Source of the DNA: Agaricus subrufescens
Taxonomy: Eukaryota > Basidiomycota > Agaricomycetes > Agaricales > Agaricaceae
DNA length: 64,000 nucleotides
Assembly: GCA_029945375.1 (NCBI GenBank)
Contig: CM057065.1
Span: 2,418,001 to 2,482,000, forward strand
Direction: 5' to 3'
Shown: positions 56,874 to 64,000 of the stretch, in pieces
Layout of the letters: every line of letters starts with the position of its first letter
Numbering within the stretch: the stretch's first letter is position 1
Made by a program: the position numbers and the translations under genes
The notes under the pieces: generated by a model
What the model saw: only the letters and a program-made list of their open reading frames with translations
Database searches by the model: none
What the model was told of the DNA's origin: nothing

Positions 56874-56963
56874 ATCACTACATCATCATCCTGACTTCTT
56901 CTGATTGAGCTCGGATACGAGCAGCTGCGGATCACTACATCATCATCCCTGACTTCTTCTGAT
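56874..56963. repeat. Short direct duplication
   Basis: ATCACTACATCATCATCC(C)TGACTTCTTCTGAT occurs at 56874-56905 and 56931-56963, 57 bp apart, differing by one inserted C. It lies 160-250 bp before the INGG-2 start, so it may be part of its promoter. Confidence 0.65.
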
Positions 56964-57123
56964 CGACAAATACATCGGCCATCTTCCCCCGAGCAGCATT
57001 GCGGTGCAGAACCTAGGTTACTCTTATAATAATCCCCTCAATAGGATTTCAATCCGCCATCTGCCACTTTCCTTCCCTCCTTGATGAACCCAGCACCAGC
57101 TCAATATCTAAACTGTGCCATTC

Positions 57124-58176
57124 ATGGAGGCGACTCGTGATTGCAGCCAAATCAATGGAGGTAGCTTTCAAGATGTGAAAGGTGATCTTAATAGACACTA
57201 CGAAAACAATTCAGTTCAAATGGCTGGCCAAGACAACAAGGTAACATATGTGCAAGGGTCCCAAGATAACGTTGGTAACGACACTATCAGTATGTAATTT
57301 TGAATATCCTGAGGTGATGTTACGGCAACTTATTGTCACCTGAAAGGTAACAGTGGTGGAGGCCAAGTGACGATAATTAAACAATATTTTCAAATGGAAC
57401 ATTTCGGTACGGCTACAACGCACTATAGAGTTCAATATTGACTGTCAATAGGTTTTCAGGCAAGCACAGTCCACGGGTGTTTGCTATTAAACGATAGGAT
57501 GTATTCAATAGTACACCCCTCTCATGGACCCGTTCATATACCACCGCATAGTCGTCCCGGGGATTCAACATGGCAGCACACCTCTGCAGGATGCCCTCAG
57601 TTTGCTTGCCCCACAATGCATCTTCACCAGTTGAATTTTGATCCAACGATCTACTCACCCAATTATCCGACCGTTATTCCAACCTCCAGGGCGGGTAGCA
57701 CCGCTTCGGTCTACATACCGGCACCATTCCCACCCTTGTTTTATTTGCCGATGCCTGTGCCAATTTTGGTGCCGGTTCCCTCACATGTACTAATGCTGGT
57801 ACCAACATCGACAGCAATACCAGTAGAAGTACAAACACCACTCTTACACAATCTCAATGCAGCCGCTCCTCCCCCTTATCCACCGTATACCCTTTCCAGA
57901 GAACCAAGCCGACCACTCAACGAAATGCAGTCTTCACTTGTCCCATCACCCCTTGATCAACTTCCCAAAACTGGTCATCATGTGCCACCACCCTGGATTG
58001 ACCCGCACCATATTGGACTTCCGACAGTTTCCTACACCGACCCAACTAAAGCCACTGTGGCTCCCGAGCCCCTCGAGCCATTCTCTTCTTCGCGAAACCA
58101 GCCATCAAATTCTCCACAAAATGTCCGTTTCTACCCCTCGCAACCTGAACTCGTCTGGACCAGCAAGCTCAGCTGA
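57124..58176 (+). CDS. INGG-motif protein 2, tandem paralog
   Basis: Exons 57124-57289, 57347-57406 and 57452-58176 give 316 aa. The start region reads (V)PF-MEATRDCSQINGGSFQDV-KGDLN; the codon aligning with the ATG of paralog 1 is GTG here (57115), so translation probably begins at the ATG three codons later (57124). Exon 1 ends GQDNKVTYVQGSQDNVGNDT; exon 2 encodes SNSGGGQVTIIKQYFQMEHF, matching paralog 1 in motif and intron phase. The tail is Pro-rich with a hydrophobic PFPPLFYLPMPVPILVPVPS stretch. The N-terminal exon is conserved between the copies while the tails have diverged, which suggests that the motif is the functional part. No known domain. Confidence 0.6.
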
Positions 58177-59249
58177 AAAGCGATTGCCAATAGCTTTGAA
58201 GGATGAACAGGATAGGTCTGCTATGCTACCTTTGCAGAAAGCAGTATATGAATACGATCATTGAAATTGGTATCAAAGTCTCTCCAGTCCAATCTCCCCC
58301 GCGGAAGTTGGCCGAGAGGGTCTTCTGTGTCAGAACAAAGAACAATGAGCAGCAGTAGTTTACGAAGAGAGAATCCGAGTCGGGAACAAAATTGATAATG
58401 CTTTGATTGTTTACCCTATGCTACTCATTTTGAAATTATTCTACTTCATCGAGAACAAGAATTTGCTGGTGAATTTCCTCTCAGTATCTGGTGATTTTCG
58501 GCGTCGAAGTTTTGTATTGCTATGTTTTTACCAGATCCTCTTTGGCTGATCGGCTTACCGAATTCGGCCGATCACCATCCCTCACCTCGGTCAACCACGT
58601 CCCGAACATTTCTCGACTGCCACCCGCACAGAGCAATTTACACTAACAGCTCACTTCAGGATAACAACAATTGTGAGCAATGAGTCGTTGCAGGCACAGG
58701 CTCTCCAAGAACCCATTTGAAAACAGCGAATGCTTGCCATCGGACTCACCTTCCCGATGCACGTTGACAGCATCGGCCGTGCATTTGGCTGGTGGAGAAT
58801 GAAGCAGAGAACGGTCTTTGCCTCCCTGAGGAGGGAGAAAAGGAGGCCAGGCACATGGTCATGAATCTCCATACCTCCTTTTTTGTCGTTTGTGGCTTTT
58901 GCCACTTGGTTCTCTACGCTAAAATCTGTATATATACGGGATACACTTGTGCTAGGATATCCATCATATATTCACTCATTTTTGCCGCCGGTACGATCCT
59001 TGTCTGTAATTGTTCTCCCCTCGACACTGCCAAGTCTTTCGACCATTGTCTCATCCCTGTCTCCACCCTCGGCTTTAGTCTGATTCTCCCGACCCTTGCT
59101 CTTTGCCTTTGCAGCTAGATCCCTTTTGTGCTCGAGGTTGTTTCGTCCACTTCTCATTGGTGAAGATTCGTGAGTATGATCAGTCTTGTCGTTGGCTGTG
59201 GGGGAAGGCTTCAACTGCCCCCGTTACAAACGAGTGATGTTCCATTAAT
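58177..59249. other. Intergenic region with an LTR remnant
   Basis: Contains the fragment at 58545-58610. Other open frames (58651-59214, both strands) are antisense images of each other with no domain. A TATA-like TATATATACGGG occurs near 58928. Confidence 0.4.
58545..58610. repeat. Remnant related to the solo LTR at 34045
   Basis: ATTCGGCCGATCACCATCCC is shared exactly with about 34073-34092 near the LTR start, preceded by a similar ATCGGCT-ACC stretch and followed by weaker similarity (CACCTCGGTCAACCA..CGTCCCGAA). It is probably an old fragment of the same LTR family. Confidence 0.5.
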
Positions 59250-59660
59250 ACTCGCGGTGTCAATCGATCTGGCAGGATCGGGACAGCTAGTTTGACCGTT
59301 CCACTGCTGCCCCGACCAATTTAATATTTTAGTTCTTCTGTGTCAAAATCAGAAGTAACCTCTAACTCATGATCAAAATGCCTCTCTTGAAGCGTCGGTT
59401 GATACTGACAAGTCGTATAGAGAAGCAGATACTACAAACGCGGAAATTTTGTGGCCACTTCAAGTCACATTCGCTTTGCAGCATTGTAAACAAGAAATAA
59501 GAGAGTCAGTATAGGTAGCCACATATCAATATCTTGTCTGTACGACCCATAGATCCAACAGCAATGCAGCCTGATCAGTTACTGACGTCTCTCGATTTGA
59601 ATAAGATGATCTGATGCAATCTCTCTTGTCTACAATGTCTCAACCAACCACCTATGACGC
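59250..59660 (-). pseudogene. Decayed 3' fragment of an F-box/LRR-like paralog
   Basis: On the minus strand, YQPTLQERHFDHELEV parallels HQPPLRGGQFCYDL in the last exon of the 59779 gene, and the 59540-59640 DNA parallels its region before the last intron (GTCTGTACGACCCATAGATCC versus GTCTGTGCGAATGGTAGGTCC). Stops interrupt the frame. Confidence 0.5.
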
Positions 59661-59778
59661 AAAACTTGTAACGTGATGTTATGGCGTGGAAGCAATGAAA
59701 GAAAGAAATGAGAAATACACTCAGGTGTAAGCGGTATTATTTGCTGTCTATTCGGTATCAGACGACGGAAACCTATAA

Positions 59779-61352
59779 TCACGGCCCTTCACTCGGCGAA
59801 CTAACTGTCACTCGGAACGGGACGGTTAATCCAGCCCTGATTTTCTCTACCGCTGCCTCAGCAAACTTTATAATCGCAACTTGCATGTGACCCTCTTGCA
59901 TGGTGGCCAAATCATAACAAAACTGTCCCCCTCGAAGCGGCGGTTGATGTAGGCATGTAGTACGGAACATTAGATGACGTAGACCAGGATGTGTCATGGC
60001 AGATTCCAGCCATGTCCGCTTCATACCTTCAGAAACAACGACGAAGGGAATAACATTTATTACCACTCACCAACACCTTGTCTGTGCGAATGGTAGGTCC
60101 ATCTGTCACTGTAACATAACACATCAGTGTTGTCAGTCGCTGACATTTCTGGATATGTGCAAGATCATCCAAGGCGATCTCTTTTGTCCATAGAGATTCA
60201 ACGGACCAGCCTAGGTACAACTCCTGTAATGTAGCACTGTGACGTGGAAGAACTGAAGCGAAGAAGTGATGAATGTTGTCAGGGGTGTCAGCTTCAGGGT
60301 ATCGCGATCGGAATCCGAGGCGCTGCAGGCCACGATATGATGAAAGATAGTTGAGGACACCGGTCGGGTGGGTGGTGTCAATGCTGAGCTCGTCGAGATA
60401 GATGGAGCTGTCGAGTAGGAGTTGACAGATGTCCCCATTTTGTTGAGACGGATTTGCATGGCGGTTGAGCATTAGTTTCAGAACTTTCAGAGTAAGTAGA
60501 CGGTGCAAATGAATGTGAAAGTCGTCGGCAGGGACACAGAGGCCAGTCACATCCAGTAGCCTAAGTTTAAGACGCGTGGTAGACGGTAAATCGGCGAGGA
60601 AGTGTGCCAGTGAAGGGGCATCAGGAGGGTGATAAGGGCGTGGGATCCGGAACGTAAAGGATTCTAATTCCGGACATCGTCCGAGCAGACCTGCAACCTC
60701 AGTGACGAAAAACTGAGGGACGTTTGCGCTATGTTGCCAATCTATTGAAAGAGAAACCAAATTGGAAAATGCCTTGAGATTGAATCCAGGGAATGGATCA
60801 GCGAGTATAATACGGATTGCTAACTCTTTGAAGTGTGGAAGAGATCCAAACGAGTTGAATGTGTCCATCAGCAGATTCGACACTGGATGTTCGCGTGGCC
60901 AATACGACCACCTAATTCAATTCGTACTGGCTGTTGTTACAATCTGGATGTCACTCACATCAAGGATTGCAAGTTGGTCAGGGTGGGGGCCAAATTCTTG
61001 ACTTGTCGCAGCCATGGGAGTACCGAATAGGAAGATTCACTGCCGCCAGCCCTAATAAAGATCTTCTTCGTACAACGGCTGAAGACTAACTCCTTTCCAC
61101 AACTCAGATACTCTGCAAGCAATGCAAAATGCTGTAGTTTGTATTCCACTGGCCGAAGGGAGCGTAGAGCTTCGAACATGATAGGTGAAATGCAGTAGTC
61201 GATGCGTCTTGCAACAAGCCGCATTTCACATCGATCAACACGACCCTGTTCGGCTTTAGCTCGACAAACGAGACGGGAAGTAGGTCTCTCACCATTAATT
61301 TGGCTATATGCAAGATCAGTTCATCCGGAAGATCAAGAAACGTGGCCCCCAT
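59779..61352 (-). CDS. F-box/LRR-like protein, inverted paralog of 39931
   Basis: Four minus-strand exons match those of the 39931 gene: exon 1 MGATFLDLPDELILHIAKLM (61352 to about 61293), exon 2 from about GRVDRCEMRLVARRIDYCIS to TLTNLQSL, exon 3 (WSYWPREHPVSNLLMDTFNS to TIRTDKVL) and exon 4 (TWLESAMTHPGLRHLM to SSPSEGP, stop TGA at 59779-59781). CGKELVFSRCTKKI is identical in both. The frame is open throughout, so the gene appears intact. The F-box start helix LPDELILHI implies an SCF adaptor. The protein is more diverged from 39931 than the truncated copy at 38497 is, so this is an older duplicate. Confidence 0.8.
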
Positions 61353-61535
61353 GTCTGGTTTGAATGACAGATTTGCGTAAAATCTCAGGGAAGAGGGTTG
61401 ATCGTGATAACAAGTTAATCCAATTTAAGTAAAACACAAAATCACGGCACATGTTTAATCCGGCCTCTATGCAAAAAAATTCTCACCATCCACTTGCATT
61501 GGCATAAAAGCCGAACGTTTTCGCGCAATACTTTT

Positions 61536-62850
61536 ATGCCTTTATTTTCCTTCCCCATGACGCGCCTCCCTGTCGAGGTGCTGGATAACATTATGGACCT
61601 TGCCATTGCTTCTGGCGAAGCCAAAGTCAAACTCATCACACTTGTCTGCCCTCGTTGGAGGCTACGCTACCAACACATGCTTTTCAGGACCGTCAAGCTT
61701 GATCCCTTCAGCGATGATATTCCTGACTTGGGTCACCCGGACCGTAAACACTTGATTCCTTACATCCAGGAGCTCCGTATCGTCCACCGGTCGGATTCCT
61801 CTACCCCGCCCGACTACAACCGTGATCTTACAATGCGGTTCACGAACTTCCTCCTCCATGCTGAGCATGCTGCATTATTGCTGCTCCGTGACAAGCGTAT
61901 TCGATGGGAACAAGTATCCCATAAGACCATTGATGCATTTTGCACCGTCTTCCGACGCAACTCGTTCCGCTCTCTGGAAATCTCAATGCAAGACCCTGTT
62001 CCATCCTGGATGCTTCTACATGGCGTGTGCGTTGCATCTGACCTCACGTTTGATTGTATTGGGCCTATCATCCCGCGACTAGGATCTCTGGATCTTGCTT
62101 CCTACCAATACTCCCTCAAGCGCTTCGTATTGCTCGGAGATGTCTCGATCGTGCAAGTAACCAAATTTTGTCAGCAACACCAACACCTGGCAAAAAGGCT
62201 CCTACGACACGTTGTCGAGCTTGTTTTGGATTACACCTACTCATCAGCGAGTGCTCAGTATCCTGAAAGACTCCTTGCCTTCTTGGCTCCTCGGCTGGAG
62301 CTTCTCGATCTCCGTGTCAAAGATTCAAGTAAGGCATCATTACTTCTAGATTACCACTACTAACAAGCATGCTTCAGTTGTGCCACCACCTTACCTCTCG
62401 GCAGTTACACGTTTGGTAGCACTACAACACCTGGCTATCTATCTCGACAACCCACTGGCGCTTTCGGTCGGCATAACTGACACCATGAGGTCTGCTGAGA
62501 AATATATAGAAGCAGTGCTTTCTACCTTACCATGCCCTTCGCCAGTCAAGTCAATTTCCCTGCGAATCAATGATCGGGTAGGACTCAAGTCTGGTGTTGA
62601 CACATATTGCCGCAGATTTTATGATTTCCTCCGGTGTATCCACGATCAAGTATGTTACCCCGAGCAATGGCCTTGTCTAACTTCGGTCAACGTTTTGATG
62701 AACGTCAACGATGACCATTTTCCGGGATCCTTCCACGATCATCCACTGGCACCATTCGAGGGCACGAATGTGACGCTCGATGGATATCTCCAGGTGAATC
62801 TTGTACGGGCGAACGATTTCGGTGTCTCGGTGGCTCCATACGTGAGTTGA
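61536..62850 (+). CDS. F-box-like protein (second local subfamily)
   Basis: Exons 61536-62328 and 62378-62850 give 421 aa. The N-terminus MPLFSFPMTRLPVEVLDNIM followed by VKLITLVCPRWRLRYQHMLF is an F-box (LPVEVLDNI helix and a 'CPRWR' helix). Leu-rich segments follow (SFRSLEISMQDPVPSW, LVALQHLAIYLDNPLALSV, ISLRINDRVGLKSG). Start at 61536; the in-frame ATG at 61557 is an alternative. The intron has a CTAAC branch point. It is divergent from the 59779 gene with about 180 bp between start codons. A decayed related stretch lies downstream at 63190. No substrate can be inferred. Confidence 0.75.
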
Positions 62851-63189
62851 TGTCAGGATAGAGGTTGTTACTTTTGAACAAGCACCCCGGAGTGCAATGG
62901 GCATTGGTGATTGAGATCAATACAGTCAGTATGATGAAGATGGCTTCGACATGCTAAATACATGTTTGACGTAAGATGACTAAATGGTAGATGAATACAC
63001 GATGTCCGTCTTTACAATCTGCTTCAATCAGCAACTAGCTATCGACTATCGTTTATCGTATATGCCACATAAGTTTGATGCTTACGGAGAGTTTTCTACA
63101 TTCCCTACGTGTTTAGTGCTGTGTGGTAGCTCTTCTGTCAGGAAAATGGCAATGTCCTTCCTGCTGACTTGCTTTGAAACGACGTCCAT
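62851..63189. other. Intergenic region
   Basis: About 340 bp with no domain-bearing frame. It may include decayed sequence of the F-box fragment that follows. Confidence 0.4.
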
Positions 63190-63320
63190 GCCATTTCAGA
63201 ATATGTGGAGGTTGATGACTGGCTAGGACCTTCGATTATTCCGTATGCTGAAACCTTAGTTGCTTTCCTAGCCCATCAATTTGAAGACCTGGAGCTGTCT
63301 GTCAAGTTTGCCAGTAAGTC
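63190..63320 (+). pseudogene. Fragment related to the 61536 F-box gene
   Basis: The frame YAETLVAFLAHQFEDLELSVKFA ends at a GTAAG donor just as YPERLLAFLAPRLELLDLRVKDS does at the intron of the 61536 gene. No other part of the gene is recognisable around it, so it is called a remnant. Confidence 0.4.
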
Positions 63321-63582
63321 GTCGTTTATTCTCACCTGCCTCCTGCTATTAGGTATACAGTACACTAGCCATACCATTATCCTATATATCATCTTTCGTA
63401 ACTTCAGATATCAAAAAGCACTGCGACGTCCTAACATTTACCCAAGTCATAGGGTACTCCACTGATACCCTGGTATCCGAACATTTCGCGTTTTGCGCCC
63501 ATGTGCGTGGTCATGTAAGTTGGTATGAGGCCAATCAGGGATAACTCTATATATCTATCCCTTGTCTCAGCTCGGTCAAACA

Positions 63583-63720
63583 GGTTCCGGCCCTTACAGA
63601 ACTCAGATACCTAATTGACAACCCATGGAGTAATGCTCTTGACCGCGCTAAACCTGCTTGCTTAATCATTGTAGACGTCCTTCAACAACACCATCTCGTG
63701 ATTCAGCTAATAACTCTGGT
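63583..63720 (+). pseudogene. Second copy of the 55933 fragment; possible NACHT remnant
   Basis: GGCCCTTACAGAACTCAGAT ACCTAATTGACAACCC encodes ELRYLIDNPWSNALDRAKPA and CLIIVDVLQQ, better preserved than the 55933 copy. It resembles the pre-Walker B/Walker B region of fungal NACHT proteins (...PW..AL...KP.LIVIDALDE), but the acidic end DALDE reads DVLQQ. No Walker A is visible nearby. Confidence 0.3.
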
Positions 63721-63869
63721 CGGTATCGCTCTCCGAGTCGGAGCCGGGCACCCGAGTTTCGCCCTGGGTATAATGAACAATTTATTTTGTGATTGTGTAA
63801 TCGCATTTGGACGAGGTTACCCAACAATTACGGACCGTCAGCAGGTGAATCAACTATTATCTGGAACGG

Positions 63870-64000
63870 GACAACTAGTTTGGCTGTGAGTTTCTCTATT
63901 GTCGCCTTGGCGAATCCTAGAATCCCATCTTCCACCTCTGTCTCGTGGGAGGTTTCGGTTACATGACAATACTCCCCATCTTCAAGCGTCGGTTGATACC
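63870..64000 (-). CDS. C-terminal exon of another F-box/LRR-like paralog (partial at window edge)
   Basis: On the minus strand the frame reads YQPTLEDGEYCHVTETSHET then GILGFAKATIEKLTAKLVVPFQI, parallel to the last exon of the 59779 gene (HQPPLRGGQFCYDL; IIKFAEAAVEKIRAGLTVPF). The frame is open to the right edge, so this may be the tail of an intact gene continuing outside; the stop lies near 63870. Confidence 0.5.

Larger units (their letters stand above)
55472..57123. other. Intergenic region with NACHT-like debris and small repeats
   Basis: It holds a fragment at 55933-56060 that recurs at 63583-63710, a 12-bp inverted repeat (56782-56793 and 56822-56833), and a duplicated 32-33-bp segment (56874, 56931). 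No intact gene seen. Confidence 0.5.

Noticed and set aside
58651..59214. Overlapping 66-108-codon frames on both strands
   Set aside because: They are mutual antisense images without motifs; no splice-joined extension found.
1..64000. CRISPR arrays, bacterial operons, ribosome binding sites, rRNA genes
   Set aside because: None seen. The gene structure is eukaryotic, and the tandem repeats present lack uniform spacers.

Overview
The window looks like nuclear DNA of a mushroom-forming basidiomycete (Agaricomycete). Evidence: genes split by many 45-70 bp GT-AG introns with CTAAC-like branch points; several fungal F-box families; an alcohol-oxidase-like GMC enzyme, an AIM6-like protein, a fungal annexin and a metacaspase; and a tnp2/CACTA-type transposase remnant of the kind common in these fungi. 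Exon models were built by hand by joining reading frames across plausible splice sites, so edges marked 'inferred' need RNA evidence. No species can be named.

Layout. 1-183: 3' end of a gene entering from the left. 415-5212: a divergent pair, an RNF216/TRIAD3-type RBR ubiquitin ligase (minus) and the mitotic checkpoint protein BUB3 (plus), with start codons about 107 bp apart. 5623-7524: a small secreted beta-trefoil-like protein and a GNAT acetyltransferase. 8550-15119: a complete, young Ty1/copia retrotransposon with near-identical 405-bp LTRs, a 5-bp target duplication and one uninterrupted 1829-codon Gag-Pol frame. 15450-18920: an AIM6-like phosphodiesterase-fold protein and, convergent to it, a metacaspase. 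21264-27266: a hypothetical gene, an intronless F-box gene and a many-intron alcohol oxidase-like GMC oxidoreductase. 28328-35000: a PDR/ABCG transporter wrecked by a terminal-inverted-repeat element, an AT-rich insertion and a solo LTR, with an in-frame stop and a Walker A Lys-to-Glu change. 35342-36648: the C-terminal part of a tnp2-type transposase. 37100-37400: C-rich tandem repeats. 38497-41504: a truncated and an intact copy of an F-box/LRR-like gene. 41505-46000: gene-poor. 46217-52541: a conserved low-complexity protein, an RWD/DUF1115 protein, an annexin and an OB-fold protein resembling shieldin SHLD2. 54213-58176: two tandem genes sharing an N-terminal 'INGG..F.DV.GD.N' motif and Pro-rich tails, with possible NACHT-like debris between them and further right. 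59250-64000: more F-box-like paralogs, intact and decayed, on both strands.

The first 28 kb is mostly conserved housekeeping and metabolic genes with one clean retroelement. The rest is a patchwork of transposon debris, paralogous F-box-like genes and orphan low-complexity proteins. The INGG-motif pair beside NACHT-like fragments is the best candidate for an undescribed system, possibly NLR-associated.
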